Assembly: GCA_039954875.1 (NCBI GenBank)
Contig: CP157202.1
Coordinates: 1,240,001 to 1,304,000 of the forward strand
DNA from: G039954875 sp039954875
Lineage (GTDB): Bacteria > Bacteroidota > Bacteroidia > Flavobacteriales > Blattabacteriaceae
Length of the DNA stretch: 64,000 nucleotides
Reading direction: 5' to 3'
The notes under the pieces are model-generated. The model ran no database searches and was not told where the DNA came from. It saw only the letters and a program-made list of their open reading frames with translations. The position numbers and the translations under genes were made by a program. Below, piece after piece: positions 38,572-47,399 of the stretch. Numbering within the stretch: the first letter of the stretch is position 1; each line of letters starts with the position of its first letter.

Positions 38572-39640
38572 TTATAGAAATAAATCCCTGACGTGGGGAT
38601 CTATAATGATATAGAGGAGGTCTGTCAGAAAATTGACAAGTATAAATATACAAGCGATGATCAGTACAGATCCCATGATCACGGGTAGGTAAGGTATTGA
38701 TTGCTTAAACGATCTCTTTCCATAAACCATTCCATCCGGAAATGTGTTCAACAAAAACGATCCCAACTAGCATAAAAGCCAACCAGCGCGAAGTGGCAAT
38801 GATCAGTGGGTTTAAAATATTTTTTTAGAACATACTTTTGGATAATTTTGAAAGGGTTCAATCCTTTTAGCTCGTGCTGTACTAGTGTAATCTTATTGAA
38901 ATACTCGAGCAAAGAATTTATCGTGATTTTGTGTGATGACGGCTAGTAGTCTTATACCTATGGTTAATACTGGAAGGATAATGTTTTTAAGTGCAAGGCG
39001 GGTGCCGTTACCCATTTCATCAACTTCATATAAGCTACCCGTCATGTTAAGTTCTATGTATTTCTGCCATACAAAGGCCAATAACCAAGCCACGACGATA
39101 ACCGAAAAAAATGAGAATAGACTCATCTCTACGGAAATAATGATCAGCAGCATACGGTCTAAGGAAATGTCCTTTAGGATATTGCACAAAGTACCCAAAA
39201 CAAGGCCTAAGAGAAAGGTTATACTCATAACTAAAAAGATTAAAATTAAGGTATGAGGCAAAGTTTTCTTCAAGATATCTGAAACGTTTAGCTGCCTTTG
39301 GAAAGACTGACGTAGGTAGGGATATTTCAAGACGAGTGCTTTTTCTCTCAAATGAAACAAGGGGAAAAGTTGTGTTTTTTTTCTATCGAGATACAGATAG
39401 TTATTTTTATACTGAGTCTCGCAGAGCGAGAAAGGTGAGAGGTTATTTAGTAATGATATTGTTTCCACAGGGGGGGGGAATATATACTAATTAGTAGCTG
39501 ATATGATTCAGTTATTCCAAATTTTCCTATTATCCGAGCATTATGCGTGCCGGATCACTTGGCAAGATATAAAATAGTAGAAATACGACACTGAGTACTT
39601 CCAATAAGGTCAGTAAGCTATGGATCTATTTTTCTATAGG
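38572..39640 (-). pseudogene. Oligopeptide ABC permease (OppB/DppB type), decayed
   Basis: Reading the minus strand from about 39640: VLSVVFLLFYILPSDPARIMLG, then the open segment 39468-38893 (LSPFSLCETQYKNNYLYLDR, HTLILIFLVMSITFLLGLVL, GTRLALKNIILPVLTIGIRL), the EAA loop DYTSTARAKGLNPFKIIQKY after a stop, and last VIMGSVLIIACIFILVNFLT with TDLLYIIIDPHVR to 38572. It is a BPD-transport permease for oligopeptides. The EAA loop contacts the ATPases. A run of nine G near 39470 and several stops/shifts mark it as dead. The insert with LYLDRKKTQLFPLFHL is typical of Bacteroidota homologues. Confidence 0.85.
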
Positions 39641-39653
39641 CATAGAATCATTT

Positions 39654-40775
39654 TTAGTCGATCAAGTTTTGGAATTCTGTTAGAGTAGGTGTGTCCCGCC
39701 AATGCCATTTTTTGACGATCGTACCTTTTTTGAGTAGCACGAGACCCGGATTGGATCTAACGATGGTCTTCAAGAGAGTAACATCACCAAAAATCCAAGA
39801 TAGACCGAGTTGCTCTGAGGTTTCTGAAGAGGATAATCCGATGAACCGAACGGGAGTTTTTTTCCATGAGGTGATAAATGTCTTTATTTTATTCAATCCA
39901 TTTAGGTCTGCTTTTAATAGATCATAGCAGATCACGAGTAGGGCAAAGGGTTCGTCGAGGATTTCTTTAGTAATGTCTTGCTCGCCTTTTCTTAACACAA
40001 AGTCATGAATTAGAGGCTTATAACCGTTTTTAATCTTTTTCCGGACCGTCTTGTCTGCTTGTATAGACCAGTGGGAATCCATCCATAGCTTTTGGTTAAT
40101 GTATTCTTTGTCAGTAACGGTCTTTTCGCTTTGATCTTGAGTGTTTTTGAGAGTATAGAGGATTTGGTATTGTGGTGAGTCGAACCCAAGTTCTTCAACC
40201 GTTTTGATCTGTACCGTGATACTTTTTCCTATGGCATAGGGTCTGAAATCGATCATGGGGAGATGCGTGACACCTCTATAAGCGGTTACCAAGAGGCCTA
40301 TCAAGGTAACTAATAAAAGCATTATATTAATCCCCTTGTTGAAGCATGGTCGGATTTGCGACCGACCTCCGATGAAAGACAGAATAAAAAAGAACAACAA
40401 GATATTCTTCCCAAAAGATTGCCAAGGTGTCAAGGGTAGAGCATCTCCAAAACATCCGCAGTCGGTTATCTTATCTAAATAAGCCGAATAAAAGGTCAAA
40501 AAGCTGAAAAATAACATCAAAATGGATAGGTTGATGATGGTAAACTTCTTAGCAATACCCAGCAACAACATCAGTCCGGAGAGAGATTCATAGAGGGACA
40601 AGAATACAGCCAGTATCAAAGAGAGGTCTATAAGGAAGGGTATATCAAAAACCGAAGGAGAGCAATATTCCTCGAGCTGATATGAAAACCCTATAGGGTC
40701 GACCAACTTAACCCAACCTGAAAGGATAAAGAGGATACCTATGACAATACGTGAAAAGACTATCAGATATTTCAT
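39654..40775 (-). CDS. DoxX family membrane protein, BT_3928 type
   Basis: From MKYLIVFSRIVIG (a longer start at 40811 is possible) the protein has 373 residues. Residues 1-170 form a four-helix DoxX/MauE-like membrane domain with LSGWVKLVDPIGFSYQLEEY and the cysteine motif TDCGCFGDALPLTPW near residue 107, typical of MauE-like proteins tied to disulfide chemistry. The C-terminal half is soluble and resembles a thioredoxin-like domain that lacks CxxC (KTPVRFIGLSSSETSEQLG, NPGLVLLKKGTIVKKWHWRD). Bacteroidota proteins of this form neighbour DUF1599 and tpiA genes, as here. The exact role is unknown. Confidence 0.85.
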   Translation of the reverse strand: MKYLIVFSRIVIGILFILSGWVKLVDPIGFSYQLEEYCSPSVFDIPFLIDLSLILAVFLSLYESLSGLMLLLGIAKKFTIINLSILMLFFSFLTFYSAYLDKITDCGCFGDALPLTPWQSFGKNILLFFFILSFIGGRSQIRPCFNKGINIMLLLVTLIGLLVTAYRGVTHLPMIDFRPYAIGKSITVQIKTVEELGFDSPQYQILYTLKNTQDQSEKTVTDKEYINQKLWMDSHWSIQADKTVRKKIKNGYKPLIHDFVLRKGEQDITKEILDEPFALLVICYDLLKADLNGLNKIKTFITSWKKTPVRFIGLSSSETSEQLGLSWIFGDVTLLKTIVRSNPGLVLLKKGTIVKKWHWRDTPTLTEFQNLID

Positions 40776-40814
40776 AGGTTGGTTGTTAAGTGTTGTGAGG
40801 ATAATTTTCAAGGA

Positions 40815-41366
40815 TTAAAGGCTATTCTTCGCTTCATAGATTTTGATCAGCGCAAAGACTGCATAATTTAGCATGTCCAGGTAGTGCCCTTCGGAGACTT
40901 CTGAGACTAATGTCTCTTGGGCATTATTTTCGATTTGTTTCATGCGTAAGATCTTTTGTAAAATCATGTCAGTGATGGAGGACAAACGCATCTCACGCCA
41001 AGCTTCTCCGTAATCATGGTTTTTATACTGCATCAATGCTTTAGCCTTTTCGATCTGTCGGTCGTAGTGTATCAGAGCTTCTTTATAAGACATATCTGCT
41101 TCCAGGGTAGGACTTTTTTCAAGTTGTATCAACCCGATGGCTGTATAGTTGCCAATAGCTAAAAAATCCTCTGATATGTCTTCATTTACCTTCTGGGTGC
41201 CTTTTTCTTGAACACTACGTATACGGCTAGCTTTGATGAAGATTTGATCGGTCACAGAAGTGATACGTAAGATCCGCCAGGAACTACCGTAATTTTGTAA
41301 TTTTTTTTCAAAAAGCTCTCGACACCGGCTAGTTATAGAATGAAACTGTATCAGAGTTTTTTCCAT
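40815..41366 (-). CDS. DUF1599 domain protein
   Basis: The protein has 183 residues from MEKTLIQFHSI (or 188 from the ATG five codons upstream). It contains two copies of the DUF1599 unit: NYGSSWRILRITSVTDQIFI near residue 25 and DYGEAWREMRLSSITDMILQ near residue 120, each followed by an Arg/Lys-rich helix and Glu. DUF1599 ('nucleotide modification associated domain 1') resembles small all-helical NTP-pyrophosphatase-like folds; the activity is unproven. It is encoded just upstream of the DoxX gene, and divergent from folP with about 40 bases between starts. Confidence 0.85.
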   Translation of the reverse strand: MEKTLIQFHSITSRCRELFEKKLQNYGSSWRILRITSVTDQIFIKASRIRSVQEKGTQKVNEDISEDFLAIGNYTAIGLIQLEKSPTLEADMSYKEALIHYDRQIEKAKALMQYKNHDYGEAWREMRLSSITDMILQKILRMKQIENNAQETLVSEVSEGHYLDMLNYAVFALIKIYEAKNSL

Positions 41367-41408
41367 AATATTTAAATTCACTTCAAAATTAGGATTAATT
41401 TAAAAAAT

Positions 41409-42239
41409 ATGACAATTTGTTGTGCGGGCAGCTTGGTCGATTTAACTGTCCCTAGAGTGATGGGAGTGCTCAATCTCACACCCGATTCGTTTTATGATGG
41501 TGGTAAATATGCCCATAAGACCAAAATTCTAAAGCAGGTAGAGCGTATGTTAGAGGAAGGGGCGGACTTCGTAGATGTTGGAGGGTATTCAACTCGGCCC
41601 GGAGCTAAAGTTGTCCCTTTAAAAGAAGAACTCCGACGCGTGATTGGACCTATCAAATTGATTTTGAAGCGCTTCCCACAGGCCCGTATAGCAATAGATA
41701 CTTTTAGAAGTGAAGTGGCACAGGCTACGATAGAGGCTGGGGTTGTGATGGTTAATGATGTATCAGGTGGGACTTTGGATGAAAACATGTTTGAGACAGT
41801 AGCCCAGTTAAGGGTTCCTTATATCTTAGGCCACATCCAAGGCAGGTCTGAAAATATGCAAGATGCACCTTATTATAACAATATCATCATCGAGATTAAT
41901 CGATATTTTTCCGAAAAAATGTCTCGTTTAAGAGCATTAGGGGTCAATGATATTATACTTGATCCGGGCTTTGGTTTTGGGAAGAGTATCAAACACAATT
42001 TTCAGATAATAAAACATTTATCTTTGATAGGCTTTGGAGTTAATCCGGTTTTGATAGGTCTCTCGAGAAAATCTACGCTTCAAAAAATTTTGGACATTTC
42101 TACTGTTGAAGCTTTGAATGCAACTTCTGTAATGCATACCTTAACCTTGTTACAAGGTGCTACTCTCTTGCGCGTACATGATGTGAAAGAAGCCTTAGAA
42201 TGTATAAAGTTAGTGAATGAGTATAAATATATTTATTGA
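41409..42239 (+). CDS. folP: Dihydropteroate synthase
   Basis: The 276-residue FolP has MGVLNLTPDSFYDGGKY (pterin/diphosphate loop 1), ADFVDVGGYSTRPGAKVV (loop 2), IAIDTFRSEVAQATIEAG and MVNDVSGG, DIILDPGFGFGKS, LIGLSRKST and LRVHDVKEA, i.e. all TIM-barrel signatures. It joins p-aminobenzoate to the pterin diphosphate in folate synthesis. It is followed by cdaA after about 65 bases, an arrangement conserved in the phylum. Confidence 0.97.
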   Translation: MTICCAGSLVDLTVPRVMGVLNLTPDSFYDGGKYAHKTKILKQVERMLEEGADFVDVGGYSTRPGAKVVPLKEELRRVIGPIKLILKRFPQARIAIDTFRSEVAQATIEAGVVMVNDVSGGTLDENMFETVAQLRVPYILGHIQGRSENMQDAPYYNNIIIEINRYFSEKMSRLRALGVNDIILDPGFGFGKSIKHNFQIIKHLSLIGFGVNPVLIGLSRKSTLQKILDISTVEALNATSVMHTLTLLQGATLLRVHDVKEALECIKLVNEYKYIY

Positions 42240-42305
42240 TTTGTAATAATATGAAATATTTTTTTAATATGGTATTTTTTTTATATCTTAGCAAGAAAAA
42301 TCCTA

Positions 42306-43085
42306 TTGGACTTAATAGAGGTATCCATAATTGATCTTTTTGATGTGCTCCTAGCAGCCATTGTATTCTTCCAAATCTATCACCTTGTGAGGGGTACGGT
42401 AGGCTTAAACATCTTTTATGGCATCATTATCATGTTTGTCTGCTGGAAATTTGTACAATCTTCAGATATGGTACTGCTCAATGAAATTCTGAATAGGATT
42501 TTCAGTGTAGGCATTGTCTCCTTAATTGTCGTTTTCCAGCCAGAACTTAGACGATTTTTATTGACCCTGGGAAGTCGATCCTTTATCAGAAAAATCAGAC
42601 GTTTCGTATTTGGAAAATATTCAGATTTGTCTTCAAAAGATCAGACAATAGAAGCCATTGTACAAGCTTGTACTAATTTTTCAGATAAAAAGATAGGTGC
42701 CTTGATCGCAATACAAGTACAAGAGCCTATATATGAATTCGTCAAAAATGGAGATATAGCAGACATATTGGTGACATTTTCTATTTTAGAAAATATTTTC
42801 CCTAGAACCAGCACCTTGCATGATGGTGCCATCCTCATCATAGGAGATAGGATTGTCAAAACACGAACTGCATTGCCTTCTACCGAGAGGAAAGACCTCC
42901 CCAATTTTTTAGGTTTTCGTCATAGAGCAGCGATGGGGTTATGTGAAAGAAGTGATGCCGTCTGTATCGTTGTATCTGAACAGACTGGCCATATTTCTTA
43001 TGTCAGACATCAAGAGCGGACACTTGTCCCTACTGCTGAGCTGTTGAGGGAAAAGTTGACCAAAGATCTTCATCCTGCTGATTAA
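42306..43085 (+). CDS. cdaA: Diadenylate cyclase CdaA, membrane-bound
   Basis: The start is TTG at 42306; no ATG or GTG exists in frame before the upstream TGA, and the resulting N-terminus (DLIEVSIIDLFDVLLAAIVF) matches CdaA proteins. Three membrane helices (residues 8-75) precede a DisA_N/DAC domain with both catalytic motifs, LHDGAILI (about residue 173) and GFRHRAAMGL (about 203). The enzyme makes c-di-AMP from two ATP and so controls turgor, wall and potassium balance. The 259-residue length is normal. The rare start codon may keep expression low. Confidence 0.95.
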   Translation: MDLIEVSIIDLFDVLLAAIVFFQIYHLVRGTVGLNIFYGIIIMFVCWKFVQSSDMVLLNEILNRIFSVGIVSLIVVFQPELRRFLLTLGSRSFIRKIRRFVFGKYSDLSSKDQTIEAIVQACTNFSDKKIGALIAIQVQEPIYEFVKNGDIADILVTFSILENIFPRTSTLHDGAILIIGDRIVKTRTALPSTERKDLPNFLGFRHRAAMGLCERSDAVCIVVSEQTGHISYVRHQERTLVPTAELLREKLTKDLHPAD

Positions 43086-43109
43086 AGTCGAGTGATTTAT
43101 ATTTAATTT

Positions 43110-44290
43110 TTTATCTCTTTAGAAGGGGTTTGCGGCACCCCCAAAATTCCAGATGAGTACAAACCTCAAAGTATTGCCCATGGGATTATTCTTGCCAGCA
43201 GGACCTATGGAGCAAATAAAAAGTGTCAAATCAGAAATAACTGTAATTCATCCATATACCTATAGTGGCATATTTACGTCCTCCTTTTTGAAGTGATTCG
43301 TAGAAATAACCGCTTCTGAGCTTGAAAACTTGATTGAAAGTGTACTCCAACACTATATTGTAAATGATCTCTTGCAACTCTTCAATCAAATCATCTGGAG
43401 CATCTGCAAACTAATTTAATATACTTTGAATAATACTTTTTTTTTGTGGATTACGTCCATCCACATCTGGTGTAGGGACGAACAATTTGTTTAACTCCAA
43501 ACTTACAGCCAGTTAACTCGTCTCATTAGAAATAAAGTCATAACTCCCTCCTATACGTAAGTTAGCAGGCAATATCGAGACCATTTTTCTTTTCCGTGTC
43601 AAAGCAAGTCAATTTATGGCTGATATTGAACCTCAGATACAAACTTTCGTCAAAGCTCCGATAGTTTTTTCTTTTTCCTTCACAGTTACATTTAGATATC
43701 CACACCAAATAAATTGGCTGCTTTGACCCCTTGATACCTTACCGGATCTAGATTGACTAAGTTGTTTAGCTAAATCCGAATTGATATACCGTGTCGTCAC
43801 AGCCATGGCATAGAAGTCAGAAAGCTTCAATTCGTAATATAGATCGATGAAAAATTAGTCGGAGTTCGAAATACCGATATCGATGATCTCCCTACCCAGA
43901 TAATCCTTTAATTCCGTATTACCTAATTTGAAGTAGTAGATACTTGTACCTAGGGTGCTACAACTATTCTTCATTCAGGAAGATATGAAAGACCGTGTAA
44001 AGAAAAAACATATCGTTGGTGATTCTACTCAAATAAGTGGTATAAGACAAGCCCACAGACGAATAGTTGCGGCTGAAGAAGTATTTTACCGGATTATAAG
44101 TATTGTGAAAAAGCATCCGGAGAGGTGGCCAGCCACCCCCATATAAACCCATACCTCCTGTGCGAATATCTGGTGCTACTCTTTGAAAAAAAGCACCTGT
44201 GCGTATGATCCGCCTGATACCTTGGGCTATCATAGTCATGCTGGAAATTAGTAACATGAATATATTTACGAGAATAATGATTCTTTTCAT
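43110..44290 (-). pseudogene. porV: Type IX secretion protein PorV (LptO), decayed
   Basis: The start region is clear: MKRIIILVNIFMLLISSMTM signal peptide, then AFFQRVAPDIRTGGMGLYGG ('APDSRAGGMGDAG' in PorV). After a frameshift WLATSPDAFSQY..., NPVKYFF and SVGLSYTTYLSRITNDMFFL follow, exactly the PorV order. In the middle KLSDFYAMAVTTRYINSDLA and KVSRGQSSQF are conserved PorV barrel parts. At least eight stops and shifts break it. PorV is the outer-membrane shuttle that carries T9SS cargo from the translocon to the attachment complex. Confidence 0.85.
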
Positions 44291-44455
44291 TCATGAGATA
44301 TTTATCCCAATGAGATATTTACCCCAAATAAGTAAGGTTTTTTTCCGTGTGAGAGAAATATGGCTTTAGAAAACTGAGAGTATAAAATTATTTTTCAACG
44401 AATAATTTCGTTTATTTGTATGCTTCAAATAGAAATAGAAAAGACCCATGATATA
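44291..44455. promoter_or_regulatory. Divergent spacer between porV and gldJ remnants
   Basis: About 165 AT-rich bases between the two divergent fossil starts; it once held their promoters. It contains a direct repeat of TGAGATATTTA(T/C)CCCAA (about 44294-44327). No intact element can be named. Confidence 0.3.
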
Positions 44456-46084
44456 ATGAAGGTAAAGATCTTCTTCTTGATAGCAGTTGTACTGAATTTA
44501 CTTTTGATGACGGCTTGTTTGCACAGCAAAAAAGACCGCAAGAGTTTGAGCTGATGGAAGGTTAATGATGCCCGAAAGTGATTTTTCGCTACAGATAAAG
44601 TCAAGAATCCCAAGTTGCTAGGTATGATCTATTTAAAATGTAGCACACATCACGATGGGACATACTCAGTACGATGTGCTCCGGGATTGGAACAATGCAA
44701 TTGTACGCATACAAGTCTCCTTCTTTTATATATATGAGGTTGAGGTTACCAATTATAATTACTGAGGTTACTTAGCTTAGCTCGAATACGTCTTCCCTCC
44801 TGAGGACCCTTAATTCAAAAAAAAACCGCAATAGTGCTTTGCCTAGTGCTTCCTTTGAAAAGAAAAAATTGATGAGAAACGATATTTACGTCAATCATTA
44901 TTTCACCCATACGGCTTTTAACAATTACTCAGTTGTAGGCGTGAACTGTATATAAGCCCAGCGTTTTGCGAATAGTTGACCAACTCTACCAATGAAAATA
45001 TTTCTATTGTGACAGTGAGGGGGGGGGTATGGTCTCAAGCATTTTAATACGGAGCTTTAAAATAGGGAACCTCAACAGATGTTTGGGGGAAATTCCAATG
45101 CGCTTAATCAAGATAAAGCCGTTCATAGACGGAGTGGTGCTCAAAATCCCTGCTTGAAATGTCTGGACAAACACAACGTTCTGCTCGTCTCCAAATTCCG
45201 TTTACCTACCAAAGCTGAATGGGAATAGGCTGCTTTGGCTTTGGTCAAAAACATGTCATACAATACTTATAAAAGCAAGCACTATCCAGGACAAATATCA
45301 CGTACTCTCAAAGGAGGTGGCAAAGATAATTTTTTAGACAACTTCAAACGTGATCGTAGCGATTATAGCGGTGTTGGGGAGTGGGGTAATGATGGCTTGG
45401 CTGTGAGTAATAGAGTCAAAAGATATCCACCCAATGATTTGGTGCTCTTTGGTATGTATGGCAATATGGCCTAATTGGAATACCAATGTCTACCGTTCTA
45501 TCATCGTTGATGAAACCAATGATATCAATTATTTCAGAGGCAATGTCTACAAAAAACATGTCTTCAAATACGGCTTGCCCGAACGTTTTACAAACGAGCC
45601 CGAATACAATATCTTAGCCCGATGGGCATAAAGTCTTATAATGTCTTGCCACAGAGCCTCAAAAAAAGAAGTTACCCAGGACATTAGGAATTACTGAAAT
45701 GGTAATCTATCCTCGGCATTAGATCCATTATGCATCTAAAGATGCTTCATCGGTCACCGAAAGGTTTACAACATACCCCACGCGCAATTTTGTTCTAGGA
45801 GCCGATTGGAAGGTCAAGGTTGTAAAGGGTAAAAAGTCACGCACTTCACACAAGTGAGTGATTGGATGCGAGTGATAAAGGATGCCTCGTACAAAGACGG
45901 AGTCTATGGAACAGATCCTGCAAAAAGGCGTTACATGAATGAGTGTGAGTTGATAAGTTAACTTGGGTTCCGTGTAGCTCAAGATGTATTAGACGATAAA
46001 AAAATAGTCGGGGTAAGCATTAAACAGGAGCTCAATGAGCTAAGGATTAGGCCGGCGATAGCTGACCTTTTTTTAATCAATTAG
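44456..46084 (+). pseudogene. gldJ: Gliding/T9SS lipoprotein GldJ, decayed
   Basis: It starts as a lipoprotein (MKVKIFFLIAVVLNLLLMTAC). Later segments in mixed frames match the formylglycine-generating-enzyme-like fold of GldJ: VSKFRLPTKAEWE, AALALVKNMSYNTYKSKHYPG, DNFKRDRSDYSGVGEWGNDG, YPPNDLVLFGMYGNMA, NTNVYRSIIVDETNDINYFRG and near the end LGFRVAQDVLDDKK. The final stop (46082-46084) is two bases before murF. The gldJ-murF order is that of gliding Bacteroidota, where GldJ supports T9SS and gliding. About fifteen lesions are visible; a run of nine G lies near 45019. Confidence 0.85.
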
Positions 46085-46086
46085 GT

Positions 46087-47370
46087 ATGGATATTAAGGA
46101 ATTGTATCGTATTTATCTCGCCAGTAGTGGCGTATCTACAGACAGTCGGAAGATCACGAAGGATTGTCTATTTTTTGCCTTGAGAGGAGAAAGTTTCGAT
46201 GGTAATTGCTTTGCATCCGAATCCCTTTCAAAAGGGGCTTTGGCCGCAGTGGTTGATGATGAAAGATATCGTGATTCGATGCAACAAGGCTTTTTAAGAG
46301 TTGAGGATAGTCTGATTGCCCTGCAAACCCTAGCTGCTTATCATCGAAAAACGTTTTCTATCCCTCTTATCGCTATCACTGGGAGCAATGGGAAGACTAC
46401 GACCAAAGAATTGCTTACTTCTGTGCTATCCAAAAAATTTAAGACCTATGCTACTGAGGGTAATCTCAACAATCATATCGGTGTACCGTTGACTCTGCTG
46501 GCTATTCCTGCCGATGCTCAAATGGCTATAGTGGAGATGGGGGCCAACCATCAAAAAGAGATCGAATTTTTGTGTACCATTGCTCAACCGGATTATGGTT
46601 ATATTACCAATTTCGGGCAAGCTCATCTAGAGGGGTTTGGCAGTTTTGAGGGAGTCATCCGTGGCAAATCAGAACTGTATCAATATCTGAGATTTCATAA
46701 TAAAAAGGCTTTTATCAATGCTGACGATCCCATTCAGATGGAAAAAAGTCAAGGGATCCGTCGATACGGCTTTTCTCAAAGATTTATTGCAGATATCCAA
46801 ATCCGGCAATTGAGCAATCCATTAACATTTAGATTGGTCTTTGATGGGGTGGAGATCCACCCACAACTCATCGGTAGGTACAACTTCACCAATATGGCGA
46901 CAGTCATTGCTATAGGGAATCACTTTGGTGTCCCAGCTGATCATATCAAAGCAGCTATCGAATCGTATACGCCGGTGAATAACCGCTCACAGCTTATTCA
47001 AAGGGGGGGGCTTCGGATCATCCTCGATGCTTACAATGCCAATCCGAGCAGCATGCGGGAGGCACTTTTAAATTTTACTCAACTCGAAGGATACAAGACA
47101 GTCATCCTCGGGGATATGTTTGAGTTAGGAGCGCTTGAAGGTGAAGCGCATGAGGAGATTGTCCGTTTGGCCCAAATGAGTGTGATAAATAGTTTACTTT
47201 TGGTAGGAGAACGGTTTAATCAAGTGTCGATTGCTGATGAGCGTGTGACTCGATTTCGTGATAGATCGGTATTGATCCGTTTTTTGCAAGACAATCCAAT
47301 CACGACAGGCACCCTTTTGATCAAAGGCTCTCGTAAGATGGCCTTGGAACGCTTGCTAGAGGTCTTATGA
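46087..47370 (+). CDS. murF: UDP-MurNAc-tripeptide:D-Ala-D-Ala ligase
   Basis: The 427-residue MurF has an N-terminal UDP-binding part (STDSRKITKDCLFFALRGES), the ATP loop AITGSNGKTTTKELLTSVL (about residues 96-112), TEGNLNNHIGVPLTLL, MGANHQKEIEFLC, ILDAYNANPSSMREALLNF and KGSRKMALERL at the end. It adds D-Ala-D-Ala to the wall precursor. A run of eight G (about 47003) is in frame, so this gene also carries a slippage-prone tract but is still intact. It directly follows dead gldJ, so its promoter must lie within or before that pseudogene. Confidence 0.95.
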   Translation: MDIKELYRIYLASSGVSTDSRKITKDCLFFALRGESFDGNCFASESLSKGALAAVVDDERYRDSMQQGFLRVEDSLIALQTLAAYHRKTFSIPLIAITGSNGKTTTKELLTSVLSKKFKTYATEGNLNNHIGVPLTLLAIPADAQMAIVEMGANHQKEIEFLCTIAQPDYGYITNFGQAHLEGFGSFEGVIRGKSELYQYLRFHNKKAFINADDPIQMEKSQGIRRYGFSQRFIADIQIRQLSNPLTFRLVFDGVEIHPQLIGRYNFTNMATVIAIGNHFGVPADHIKAAIESYTPVNNRSQLIQRGGLRIILDAYNANPSSMREALLNFTQLEGYKTVILGDMFELGALEGEAHEEIVRLAQMSVINSLLLVGERFNQVSIADERVTRFRDRSVLIRFLQDNPITTGTLLIKGSRKMALERLLEVL

Positions 47371-47399
47371 CTAATTGTATAGTATTGATGTTTATTGTT

